A DNA stretch of 64,000 nt from Montifringilla adamsi (Eukaryota; Chordata; Aves; Passeriformes; Passeridae): positions 1,331,673 through 1,395,672 of the forward strand of contig JAGGNK010000003.1 of the NCBI GenBank assembly GCA_017590115.1. The letters run 5' to 3'. The translations under genes and the position numbers were made by a program. Below the pieces are notes generated by a model. It made no database searches and was not told the origin of the DNA. It saw nothing but the letters and a program-made list of their open reading frames with translations. This document shows positions 14,407 through 27,142 of the stretch, one piece after another. Every line of letters begins with the position of its first letter. Positions within the stretch are counted from its first letter, which is position 1.

Positions 14407-14422
14407 TTTTTTTTTTTTTTTT
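14407..14422. repeat. T16 homopolymer
   Basis: Sixteen consecutive T residues in AT-rich DNA. No associated retroposon recognised. Confidence 0.9.
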
Positions 14423-17400
14423 CAAATTCTTAGAAAAACTTTTTTTCTATAAAAAGACATGTTTTCATACATGTTGTTTATGTTTTCAAAAAGCATAGTG
14501 TACAAGTCTCCGCCTTTTATCATATAGAAAGCATTTAAAACATTCAAGTTTTCCTATAAGATAAGCTTTCAAGAGCAAGAAATTTTTCTTAAGGAAACTG
14601 CTCTTTTACTAACACCTTCCTCTTTTTGGAGTGGGTAAAAATGGCGTCCCTATTCTCATGGGAACACTTCCCCAAAACTTTGGAAGATAGAGCAACAAAG
14701 AGTGCTTCTTTTCAAGAACAAAACAGAGCAGATGTGAAATGTTTAGAGCTGCTGATTAAACCTTCAATGATACATTTCTCTTACACAAAGCTTTTGTCAT
14801 AACTAGCATGTCTGCTAGAGTATTATTGATGCCACTGGACAGAAATTCATTGAAGAATATATGCTGTTTACAGTTCAATGAAGATTTTTCATAGAAAAAA
14901 GGTAGAATAAGCCTGTGGGAAAACAAGAGATGGACAAAAGTATATATGAAGGAATGTTTGTCTTACAAAAAGAAAAGAGTTCTCTTCTACATTTAAAATT
15001 AATAAAGTGTATCTAAATGGGAAAGCAAAACTTACTATAAGGACAATTCTAATAAGCTAACACTGGCAGCATTTTCAATGAAATCAATTGGGTAAGAAAA
15101 GATGGGAAGTAGTTGTGAAATCAGATGAAATTACCAGGGATACACTTTCTGTTAAAATACTTTGCTTTGCTCCTTGCAGTGCCATGCTGAAAAAAAAATA
15201 AATTAAATAATGGCAATGGAAAGGCAGCTATATTGATTTAAATTTGCTAAGGAAGCCTCAGAATCTATTTCCTCTTTCTCAGAATAAGTACATAATGTAT
15301 TTATAAAGATATACATGTGAAAAATAAATATTACATATATAATACCTTCAACTTTTCTACTTTTTATGTGTGAATCACAGTTTGCTAGAAGTTACTATGT
15401 ATATTAGCATAAAACACATAACTTGAATTGTCAGTTTGTAAAATTTTTAGAATGTATGATTGTGGTTCTGTTCTTACTCTAAATTTTTACACCATTTGTA
15501 TGACTTCTTTTATTTGTTGAAACATGGGCTTTATGTTGATACATTTTTCCCCTTTTTTAACACAAAAATTTAATACTCTGAGCCTATTGCAAAGGCAGAC
15601 TTGCAGACCAAAGGATGGATGGATGAGAGCGCAAAAGGAGACGGGGGGAGAGAAAAAGCATGTGGCTCAGTTAAGCTGAAAGTATTTCACTGATAAATAT
15701 GTGGCTAAAAATATCTGAGTAGTTTAGAAGTTGCATAGTATATATGTTTGACATATTTAAACAGATTTATATCAGCTCTTTCATTCCAGTAAAACTCCTT
15801 AAAAGAAATCAAGCAAAATCACAGGCACCAGTCTGCTATGCTGTTTCTAATTTGAGGGCAAATTCATCTCTGACACACAGCAGATTCCACACAGGTGGAA
15901 ACAAGCCCCTCACTGTTCCTCTCTCTGCCAGTGAAATTATGTCATCAGTGAAGGATCAGTGGGTTTTAATGATACGGTGGCTTCCATACTGAGAAGTAAG
16001 TCCTCACAGAGCAATGTGCATAGCCAATAAAATGGTTGTCACCAAATTACAATTGACACTTAACATCACTAAATCTGCAGTGTAATTCCCTGTGACAGTT
16101 GTGTAGGTATATTAGAAGAAAATAATTTACTTCAAAAACAGCATGTAAAATACATTTTCCTGGGAGAAATTCATGTCATATTTACAGTAGCCAAACCAAG
16201 CATTCTTGAGGCAACCTTAATCTGGGAAGAGGTCACAGACACTAACATATTAATTGAAGTATGATTATTTATGTGTGCAATAAATAAAGCTAGAGCAGTT
16301 GCTCTGTTGCTCTGTAGATCTAGCTCTGTAGATTTTAATTGTAATTGGGGATTTAATTGTTTCTTTGGTTTAAATTAATATTACCCTCTTTTGCTTTAGG
16401 GATTAAGAAAACTATAAATACAAAGTAACTCTTCAAATGAAAACTGACACTGAGTGGAAGCATCTTGATGTTGTTCTGGACCAGAAGCCACATATAAGCA
16501 TAAATTTCTTTAGTTCCCTCTCTTGCTCTTTGCACATAACCTACTGCTGTATGTAAATTTGAATTCCTGCATGCTTTGGTATGCATGCTATGCACATTTG
16601 ACTCCATAGAGGCTAACAGACATGGGGAGCATCATCTCCAGACCACCTCAGTAGTGTTCCATACCTGTTCTTCATCTGGATAATTGTGTTGATTGTGAAT
16701 AAAAGGTAGGAGAAACAAAACACTTTATTCTGGTTTACCTGATTTGACACATTCACCTGGGGCAAATTTGCAGGGAGAATCTGCTCTGGCCTTAAAGCAT
16801 ATACACATATGACCATTAAAGTTGTTCTCTCTCCAGAACAAAGTGGTTTGAACTCCTGGTGTGATGGGACTGCAAAAAATTCATTCTAAATTTGTCTCCA
16901 GTCAATTCACCTTTGTCCCAGTGATAATATGAGTCTTTCTGCTGAAGGAGAAGGTATAGTAAGTCAAGTCAGGCAGTCTTCAGGCAGAGGCCAATTTGTT
17001 AACAGAATTAATCAGGTGTAGCATCTTGTGCTAGATAGCTCATGAGCTTCTCATTCTCCCAGCATGAGAATTATCTTTCTGGACGCCCTCAAGGTTGTAC
17101 ATGAAATATAGGAGATGGGTGCTTGTTCTGCAAATGGCCCCTGTGTGCAGGTAAGAAAATTTGTTTTAAAAACACAAACTTGAGACTTGTGATACTCACC
17201 CTTCTTGAAAATCAGCTGGAAAATTGTGTGAAAATGGAAAGGCTGACGAGGTCTCTATGCACATAGCTGCCAGCCTATGTTGGAACGCATTGTCCCAATA
17301 CAAGGGAATACCTCTTGTACCATCATTTCCTTTACAAACCATCAGATAAAAAATGAATGCCCTGTCCACTGTCAGACATGAATAATTAATCAGGAAAATG

Positions 17401-20400
17401 ACAACAAAAATTAAGGGAAAAAAATAGTTGCAGAGTGCTGAACTCCTTCACCCTTTCCAGTCTAGTCTGAGTGAGTGGCTAGATCCTTCAGCAACTTCCC
17501 AGGAGGTCAGCACATTACCCATAAGTCACTGGCTGGGAAAAGAGTCACTCTGATGTTACAGATATGCTGCTGCTGCTGCTTTCAGCCCATGTCAGTGGAG
17601 GCAAGGGGCATCCTCAGCCCACTATGGCTGGAAACCCTTTGAAGTATGCCAGATCAGCAAAGATTACCAAAATTATTTGTAACAACAATTTACCCTTGAG
17701 CACTCTCATGTTAAGCAGAAGAAGGGTTAGATTTTGGCAGGCTCTTTTAGGACTAGAGTTTTCTTAACTTATGGAAGCCATATGAGAACAGTTTATCTCA
17801 CAGCTGACTTTGAACATCCTAATGACAGCATGGGATCCCTGTATTTTCATGAGTTTGCTTGATGCTGCAGCCTGACATGGTTAATCAGCAAGATAGTGGA
17901 CTCCATATGTCTTGAAATTAATGTGGCATGTGGTGGTGAACTTTTTTCTGTCTAGACGAGCAGAACTGCTTTGGGAAATATTGCTGCTTCCTAACCAAAT
18001 TTGGAAAGATCTGGCTCCATGGTATTCCAAAGGGAGTTAGAATGGTAGCATGCATGAGCTTAGGAAGACTTTGACTTTTTCTTGTAGTGACCTGCTGGAA
18101 CACTCTGGATCATTGACAACACAGTTTCTGTAAACAGTAGAAGTGGCACAGAGTTACAAGTGACAACACCTTGCAGAAAGTCGAGCTCAGCTCTCAAAAG
18201 CAATAACACCAGGGTGCAGATGTAATAACTTACATGGAGCATTACATACCAGAGGAGGTTTTTTCCAATCTGCTACCTTTGTTTTGTTTAACACAATAAA
18301 CACAATATCCCTTTATATTTAATGTTTCGTTATAACAATTGTTTTGTAGCTGGCTCCACAAGCAGTCTACAGGCATCTCTTTGGAGCTTTTATAATTCCA
18401 ATGCTCCATAATTTACCTGTTTTTTCAGACGTGCTGAGCATCTACAATTGGTATTAAATCCCAATATACAAGTAGCTGAATGAGATTAAAAAGGTGAATT
18501 TCATTATTTTTCTGAATGTAGTTTGAAAGTTTTCACTCACAGAGATTGCAAAGGAAAAGCATTTGCAAGGGTAGCTCTTCGTGCATGGCAATACCACACC
18601 TGTGCAAAAATATATGCATATGTACCTGGAGCATCTGCCTGGAACTTGTTGATCCAAAGACATGAGAGAAAAATCCTAAGCCAGGGGTAGATGTGGGAAG
18701 TGCGCTTGAATGTGAATAAATTAGCAGTCAAAAATGAAATGCACTGTACTCTTAAGAAATAACTGAAGACCTAGCAGTAAATCTGTAATAAACACATTAG
18801 AAAATACTACAATTCAGTTTAGAAAACACCTATTTGTCTTAATTGGCATAGACTTGTGTAGATTCTAGCAAACACAAGTAAAGTAATGCAAAAGTTTAAG
18901 TGACAACAGGAGGAATGTAATTTCTCTGCCTCCCATGCTGCCAAAGAGGGTTGTGTCATTGCTGCTTTCCAACCTGAGCTTGTTTGTCACACAACACATG
19001 GCCTATTACCTCATTATCTCGTGAGTCTCTCTGGCAGAATTTCTATCCTAAAGATATCATCCTTTGTTGCTGAGATTAGTAATACTGCAAGTGCAACTTG
19101 TGAGGTCTCTGGTAGGAATGCTATCTTTTTGAAGAATGTTTGTTGTTGACTGTCAGGGAGTCTACTGTGGATATACACGGGCTTCCACTGCTTCTACAGT
19201 TGCCTATTTAACATTTGTTAAAACTCACAAATGCTCTACAGAAGTAATTGATTACAAAAACATCTTCTGATCCATTGCCCAGCTCTTGGTGAAACATCTT
19301 ATCCCACAGTTACCCAGTATAACATCTTGCTCTGTTTACTCTTCTTACTTTATATTTTACGTTCACTCGCACTCCCTTTTCAGCCTGTTATGCCTCACTG
19401 GACAGCCATGAAATAAAAACTTGTCCAACATCAGCTCTGATTCTTAAAAGAAGCTTAAATGTGGATGGTATGTGGAAGTCTAAGCCTGTTTAAGTCTGCT
19501 GTTCATCTCCTGACTTTTCTAAAACACACCTTGATTTAGTGACAGCAGTGGTTTGATTTGGGATGCTCAGTATTTCCAGAGAGGTGCAGAAAATTACATT
19601 ACTGGTCCAAAAACCTCAAGTTTTCTGTAGCTAAAAATATCCTAAAAATAGCAACATATCCTATTGGACAGTACTGTCAAATCATTGCAGGAAAAGACAG
19701 CATTTCCCAGAAGATGTTGAAAACCTGCCAGAAAGCTAGTACACACTAAAGTAGCAGAACATGAAAACCAGGGGAGCACAGCTGAATGTAAAATCAGAAA
19801 AGTTTATGCTTCTGCTGCCTCTTAACAGGACATGGGGGACAAATGTATTATATGCTCAGGGTCATGAGCTTGATTTCAACTCCAAAACTTCCCTTGAATT
19901 TCAAACTAGTTTTTTACCTCCCCAGTCAGAAATGCTCATAGCAAAGCCTACTAAACTAGTAACCCTATGAATTCTACTAGTCATACCAGGTCTACTAGTC
20001 CTCCCAGAAAACTAGAGCGAAAAAAGTGCAAAAAAGTGTGAATGAAAAAGTGTGCAATTTGAGTAACAAAAAGAAGTTCATGCCAGACAGATCTTTTGGA
20101 AAAGACAACTGACTCTCTTGGACTAAAGAAATGAGACAAATTACTAGCAAGGCTTCAATAACATATCTGATAGTGTAACACGTAAAAATCATCGGTGAAG
20201 CTGGAGGGGCAGGGAATGGTGTGCTAGAAAAACTGATCTCTGTTGAGTTCAAATACTAAAATATTTTAAAGTAAATTTTTAATTCAAGGAAAAATTGTCA
20301 CTGAAGTTTCCCAAGGTTATTTCTTAGGAGCAAATTTTCCTAAATCTCTCATTTAAGTTTAGAGGAAAAAAATGGTATGCACTGATTACAGATGCTTTGG

Positions 20401-22040
20401 TGGCATCTTCAATACAGAGGAAAATAAAAAATGGTTTGAAAGATTTTCCACGATCTTGCAGGATGCAGTAGAATAACAGAATGAAATATGGCAGGAGAAA
20501 ATGTGAGTTCTACTCACATGAGAGTCGGCTACTTTCAACACATCCCAAGAGAGCCTGTTTGGGGGGAAATGCAGCCACCTGTTGAAGATTTTGCATACTG
20601 GACAAAAGTACTTTATAGTATATAATTTTTAATTTTAACAAAATGTTGAGTTACATTCAGAAAGAGATTGCACTGCACAATTAAGTGGCACCAGTTGTGT
20701 TCTGGAGTATAACTGGGCAAAGAGAGGGGCAAACGCAAGATTTGGCCTTGGCCACCCTGTTCTCTTTGCAACTCACTGCAATCTGTAGTGCATTTTCAAA
20801 ACTCAGAAACTGTCATTGCAGCAGCAAGGGATAAAGGTTCTTTATACTCTTTCTCTCAGCCTACTGGATTCTCACATTAGCACAAGCTGGAATCTGGCAC
20901 AGAGGGGTTGCTTTTTTGCAGAGATGCTTACATCTATTTCAGGAACATCTGCTGCAATAAAAAATGTGTGGCACATACTCCATGACTTGCCACATAATCC
21001 TTATGTGATAAATAACTAAATATAAAATAAACCTGACAAAACTAATAAACTACAGCAATGCCAGGAATAATAATCAATAACATAACTCCTCTTTTAAGGG
21101 ACGAAACAGGAAGGTCACTTTGTGGCTAATTGCAAATATTGCAACTCAAAACACCACTGTCATTGTGCAACTATAATTTTGACTTCATGCTCAGTCAGAT
21201 CACATCAATAGTATGAGCCTCAGTGACTTTCTGCTAGTGGACCAAGATCTTAAACAATAGGCCAATGTAGTCATCATTATACCTCCTAGCACAGTCACTA
21301 CTGAGGCTATTTTTTTTTCTGAGTCAATCAGACAATAATTGCTATTGTCTGAAATTACATCACAAGGAAGTGAATTCTGATATCTGACAGTGAAAGCAAA
21401 TATTTGCCTTAAACATATATAAAGCTCTTAAAAATATGGGCTATATCTGTGGTGGCATACATTAGAGGATGAGTTAAGACCTGTATATGATGAAAATTTT
21501 GACAGCAATATTGCAAAAATACAAAAAAAAGAACACATTTTTATGTCTCAGATCCTCTGGTCTATCTTAACAACTTGGAGAGGTAGTTCAGCACTCAACA
21601 TAATAAATATTAGAAGAACAATGCACCTATGTTTCTTCCTTCCACCCCTGCAACCCCTCTGATCCATTAGAAAAACTGAAGTCAAGTCATATTTTCCTTC
21701 AGATTTTACAGAATGTGCTTTGTGCAGTATGGGCATAAGAGTTAATATGTATTTTATAGATAGCTGAATGTGTCAGATAGTTGAATCAGCCTTATGTGAC
21801 CTGATGCTATAGTGAATTATTAGATTATATGGTGTAAAATGTTCAGACATCCAAGGACTTCTTGACTGCTCCATAGTTGCAGCAAAGAATGAGAGAAGTC
21901 CTTCGTCACTACTGCCACTGAAATAAAAAAAAAGGGGTAAAATATACACCTATTCTTTTGTTTTATTTTAGAAAATGGGAAGCATACCTGTCTTTTAAAG
22001 TTTCCCATAAGCTAGCACCACACTCTGGTGCCAGAAAGCA
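14423..22040. other. Noncoding AT-rich sequence
   Basis: The longest plain stretch in the window. Small items only: three GGAT units at about 15613-15625, a repeated tctactagtc motif around 19974-20000 (spacing 18), and several short A/T runs. Open frames of 60-85 codons occur on both strands, none recognisable. No CR1 fragment, LTR or RNA gene was found by eye. Confidence 0.65.
17565..17580. repeat. (TGC)5 trinucleotide run
   Basis: Five TGC (CTG) units in a row. Too short to be a notable expansion; listed for completeness. Confidence 0.85.
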
Positions 22041-22112
22041 TTAATAATTTATGATTGGCAATTAATTATTAAATTAATTAAGAATTAATTATTAATAAAT
22101 TATTAATTATAT
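22041..22112. repeat. AT-only repeat with duplicated TTAATTA motifs
   Basis: About 70 bp, nearly pure A/T. The 13-bp unit aattaattattaa occurs exactly at 22060-22072 and 22083-22095, spacing 23. The motifs match the general homeodomain core TAATTA and are close to self-complementary. The stretch could be simple-sequence drift or a cluster of binding sites; the sequence alone does not decide. Confidence 0.75.
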
Positions 22113-24199
22113 TGGTTAAATTTTACTTTTTCAATTTTACCTTCTGCTATCTATTGAGAAGTCAGGCCAATTGATTCTACATGTTTTTTTATTTATCATT
22201 GTTACGTCTTAGATATGATATTTGTGGTAACATTTTCAGCAAAAGCACACAGTATCTTGCTGATGGCCACTTCTCTGTACTTGAGCATGCTGTTTGAATT
22301 TCCTTACACATCAGTTTTATATCTCACAGCAAAACTTAAGGATGAAGTAGGAGTCCACCACCCAGCTGGTAGAGCAGATAAACATCACCATTCTATCTCA
22401 AGATTTGTCAGGGGGGAATGAATACATACCTAGACAACTGTAACTCAAAGACCAAAGGCAAAAAAATGAGCCAGGCAAGTATCCTCATTGTGCATGCGTG
22501 CAGTGCATTCATGAAGCAGTTCCCTCTGCTTTGCTGGCACTGAATCCTGCTCTCTGCTGAACAGTGTGTTCTGATTCCAAGAAAATCTTTACATATACCC
22601 AGCCTTAAGAAAGACAGAAAGTCTTTACCTGACTGGTAAAGTCAACAGGGTGGTGTTGGCATGTAAAATGTAGCCTTAAATCTGGTTGCAAATTAAGGAA
22701 TTCTTTCAATTGAGCAATCAGATTCACCCCTTAATCTTCTGAAGTGAAAACTAAGGAATATCTCTATTGTAAGATTCTTGAAAATACCCCCAGGTTATGC
22801 AGCAAGTCCAGAGAGCTCCTGAATGCAATTGTGGGATTCTACCTTTGAACTTTTAAACAGTAAAAGTGGAAGGCAGAAGTGTGTTTCATTTGATGACTCT
22901 TAATGTCAAATCTTTTCCTATAACTCACAGAAGTTCAGAGTGGAGATCTTACTCACTGTGGTGTAAAAATAATCCAAAAGTTTAACAATAATGAAAAATA
23001 AGAATATAATACTGAGAGAATAGCATCTTCGGTTCTCTGTAGAAGTGCCCAAACTCGTACAAAAAGGAATATAAGGACCATTTCAGATAGTGCAAAAGAA
23101 TGTAGCTGGTAGGTGGGGATGAAGATGAAATGGAATACTTAACATTCATTCCTGGTAGAAGCTCTCTGTGAAGGGCAGGAAATCCTCAGACTTATTTTTC
23201 CAAAAAAATTGAGAAGAGAATGGTCACACTATTTTTTTAATCTCATCCAGACTTTTCAAATCCTCTTTTTTGTTTCTTTTTTGTGTCTTTTTTTTTCCTA
23301 ATAATTTTAGAATTGATTAGTCTTCTTGCTGTTTTCCACCAGTCTTGTACTTCATTTCTATTGTGGAAGAGATCTTTGTGTGACGCAGGTAGTGCCCCAA
23401 GTGTTTGATCTTTGACCTCCACTCAGAGGCCGTTTTATGTAGAAAAGCCCTGTGATTATTGCCATTACTTTCTTTAACCTACTTTTTCACCTTGAAGTGT
23501 AAAGGGTCACAGCCAGGGCCTAGCTCTTATTTCAGTCTTTAAATGAAGCATATACTATGGAAAGAACTCTGTTTTTATTTCTTAGGAATTATGGGTTTAA
23601 GCCTTTGAGTTCTGTGAGAATAATTAATGTTTTGGTCATCTTTTTCTCTTGTATTTGATGCTACTGAGTGGACTAAATTACTTATCTAACAAGGAGGGTT
23701 AATTGATAGTTGTAAACCAATGTGCATAGTCTCTGCTAATTCCCTTATTATTTTTCTTAGACCTTCATGTGAGCCATTGCCTCTTAGGGTCCTTTTGTTT
23801 TAATCCTTTCCCTTGTATCAGTAGCTGAGGTTGACTATTTAATTTTAATTATCCTAAATTGGACCAGGGTTTAAAACATTTATGTGCCCATAGCTATGTG
23901 ATTTGCAATAATCTGAGCCTATCCTGAATTGTGTAAAGGTAAGAGAATGAGACATCAGAGAACTAAATATTTCTTTGGTGTTTTTTCCCATGAAGGACCT
24001 TGAAAGAGGCTCACCACCAATACTGTAATAAGTGAATAGTCTCTGTTTATTATTACTGCTGTTGATGATGGTGATGGTGATGTTATTACTGTTATTTAGT
24101 AAGTGGATCTAAAAGTATTTCATGGAGCAAAAACACTTGTGTCAACTTTTGCACATAATCGTTTATCACAAATAAAAGTTTTTAGGACTGCAGCTCCAG
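22113..24199. other. Noncoding sequence
   Basis: No gene seen. A T-rich stretch at about 23263-23300 contains two similar ttttttgt units. A GATGGT-type run lies at about 24063-24082. Otherwise unique AT-rich DNA. Confidence 0.65.
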
Positions 24200-24932
24200 A
24201 CAAAGTGACCTAAAGCAGCTTAGTAAATGCCAGGAAATATAAAACACATGTAACAGAAAACGTGCTTGGAATGCTGGCTGCTACCTGCAATGCTGATGTC
24301 ATTCTTACAATTATCTAATAGTTCTGTATTTTAGCAAGCACCAGGCATAGGAAGGGTGAATGGTCGGCAGCAGATTCATGCTGCACAAAATGAAAAATGG
24401 CCCATACCTGGACATTATCATAACCATAATATTATTTTAATAATTACAGCATTTACTATATGGGATTAGTCCTTCCGATAGCACCATTAGCCATCACTAT
24501 ACCCTGTAATAGGTGGCTTCATCCTTGTTATTACATGATCTTTCCTACTGTTTATTGACTTTTCAATGCAAGGGGGAGGGAACATTCCCAGCCCCCCAAA
24601 CCTTTAAGAAGCTACTGTAAAGCTGTGGTTTTATTCTCAGCTGGAATGTTTAGAAACCCTTAGAGCTAAATACCTCGGTGTACTGCTTAAACACCAACAA
24701 CAGCCTTATGGGGCCTTGCCTGACTTTAAACACATCTTTTTTTGTTGAGAATATTGCATTCTGTCACAATTCTGTAGGCAAGCCCTGGGCCCACATTAAA
24801 TATACCAGCTTCATTGAAGCTTACTGAATTGGACTGAGTAGCTTTTTGTTTTATTCTCTCTTTACTTCACCCCCGGCTGAGACTGGACAGCCTTTCTTCT
24901 AGTGGAGCATGCTTTTAAACATCCCAAAAGAA

Positions 24933-24963
24933 GGGAAGGGGGTGGAGTGGGTGGGGGAGGGGG
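24933..24963 (+). other. G-quadruplex motif (five G-tracts)
   Basis: Runs of G at 24933-24935, 24938-24942, 24949-24951, 24953-24957 and 24959-24963 are separated by loops of 2, 6, 1 and 1 bases. This satisfies the usual G3+N1-7 rule with one spare tract. Whether it folds in vivo is not shown by sequence. Confidence 0.85.
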
Positions 24964-25536
24964 CAGACTGCTTCGTAAGGAAACCAAGAGGTGCAGCTTA
25001 GGCCCATAATTAGTCTTGATCCTTAGAGTCTAAAATATTTTAACACCAGGTTTCTGATTGCAGCCCTGCAAAGTGGATTTGGGAATGCAGAAAAGTAATT
25101 AGGTCTGTGCATTGAAGTGTGGAGAGCATTTAAAAGTGAATGGGTGGTTACTACATTCTTGGCAGCCTGGGTTTTATCTTTTCATGCCACCGTTGTTAGA
25201 GATGATGGGTTTATTGCAGTTTTAGCACTTTGGAGGTGGCTGTGTTTTTCTTCACCGAGCCTTTCCCTTTCTGTCTCTTAGAAGAATACGTGTGGCAGAA
25301 GGAAAAGTGAAGAAAATGTGAAATCACAAAAATAACATTGCCTGAAATCCCCCAAAATATTGTTTGCATGATCAGAACAAGCAGGAATAGACCACAGCCC
25401 TGCAACAGGCCACCAGCAAAGAATCCAGGTTTAATTAATTACTCATTCTGTATAAAATCTGCTGGAGGCAATGGTCACCCCAAGGAGAAAAAAAAAAATT
25501 ATTAGATTCTCTGGCAGGGTGTGGTCACATCTGTAA

Positions 25537-25553
25537 AAACCACCAGGTGGTTT
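25537..25553. other. 17-bp palindrome centred on CACCAGGTGG
   Basis: The arms aaaccacc and ggtggttt are exact reverse complements around one base. The centre contains CAGGTG (25544-25549), the E-box type known to bind ZEB and SNAI zinc-finger repressors. The arms contain AACCAC, close to the RUNX core. Binding is inference only. Confidence 0.6.
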
Positions 25554-25660
25554 GTGCAGGCAGACAGGGCCGGAACCATCAACCTCCTTATAACTCCAGA
25601 CTGTTTTTCAAATGTGGATAAAATCATGCAAATGATGTAAAAGCAACTAGGAATTAACAG

Positions 25661-27062
25661 CCATGCAGATACATACATGTCACAATGTTTAATAATACAT
25701 ATATTGTTGTTGTTACTATTTAGTATATATACACTTAAAATAACAATATATGGGTTTTCTTGTCAAGTGCATCATATTTACAGTTGAATTTGCCATTCAA
25801 TGACTCACTGTTGCTGACGTGAAATCATTGAAATTTTGTTTTTTAAAAAACAGTTCTAAAAATGAGAAAGGAACTTGTACATTTCAAAGCGCTGCTCTAA
25901 CTCCAGACTGTTGCACTAAAAAGTTATGCCAGAAATATGAGGAAATACTGGGCAGTAGAAACATGTGGAAAGGTCACTTATCAGCTGAGAGAAATTGCTT
26001 AAAACATTGAGAAAGATTTGCTGAGGTATAGGGAGAAGAATGATCATTTACAGTAGAAATCTAATAGATAACCTTGGGGTACCATCATTGTATTATTTAT
26101 CAGATTATTCATTTTAACTAATTCAGTTCTTTTTGTCAGGGATTCATATGGCTTTTGAAAGATATTTTAGTATAATTTTCTTTCTTTTTATTTTAATAAA
26201 TTTTTAGCTGATCTTTTTTTTTTCGTCTATTCAGGGTACCTAAAAATTTCATTTTATCTTTGGATTTAGTAGATATTTATTCATATTAAAAATCTGGTTT
26301 GTTTCCAGACAAGTTTTGAAAGGGAATCTGTTATATTTTTCTTCTCTTTGGTCTAGTGCCTGAGAAATGCCTTTTTCTGATTTGCCCTTGCTAGCAGGCA
26401 GTATTTCTTTCAAAAGTGTCTCATGTTTGTGAATGCATGGTAGAAAGAGTTCAGGTCTTGCCAAATGCACTTGCTATCTGTTATGTCTGTGATGCGAGGA
26501 AAAATAATGCTCTTCTAAACATGCCCTAAACAGTTGATTGTAACTGAGGAAAAAAGTACCTCTGTGTGATTTGGAGTTTGCACATGTATCTTTGGTAGGT
26601 TTAGCTTTATAAAACCAATGTCAGTTTCAGAAAATTTGACAACTCTTTCCTAACTCTGGGAGACAAACCATAGCTTTTCCTGTGATCTGGAGAACAGGAT
26701 GAAAGGGACTGATTTTGGTGCTTTTGGAGTCAATGTCACTAGTCAGAAGACCTCAGGTCATGCAGCTTTAAGACCCTAGTACGACATTAAGGTGAACATT
26801 TTCCAGATAACACTGGAAAATTACTTTCCTTGTTCCTTTGAGATGTGTGCATCTGAAGGTCTTCTGTGCTTCTTGCTATTCAGATTGCACACCTGAATCC
26901 TCTGTGTAACTTCTGCATTGCACATATTAATTCCAGAAATACCCAAGTCTATGAAATGGGTTCCAGTAATGATGCTGAAGTGCTGGTGAAATAATGTTGA
27001 CAATAACACTTCTAGTTCTGAAACACCAGGTTTTGAAACACTACATCTGGTGAGGTGAAAGG
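25661..27062. other. Noncoding AT-rich sequence
   Basis: No gene or recognisable repeat. Includes a short GTT run near 25703 and a T-rich stretch near 26160-26224. Confidence 0.65.
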
Positions 27063-27142
27063 GATATGCAGAAATGACTGTAAAATATGAGGAGGCTTAA
27101 CAGATATGCAAAAATGGCAGTAAAATGTGAGGAGACCTAGCA
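27063..27142. repeat. 40-bp imperfect tandem duplication
   Basis: Two adjacent 40-bp units start at 27063 and 27103; both begin gatatgca and include the taaaatrtgaggag core. They differ at several positions, so the duplication is not recent. Confidence 0.8.

Larger units (their letters stand above)
24200..25660. other. Candidate conserved noncoding / regulatory block
   Basis: This stretch is richer in mixed, higher-complexity sequence than its flanks. Seen directly: the G-quadruplex motif at 24933-24963, a 7-bp inverted repeat agcttca/tgaagct at 24807-24821, a homeodomain-type tttaattaattactc at about 25430-25444, and a palindromic E-box at 25537-25553. No coding potential is evident. Clustering of such motifs in a gene-poor setting resembles vertebrate developmental enhancers, but this is inference; motif matches of this size arise often by chance. 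Confidence 0.3.
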
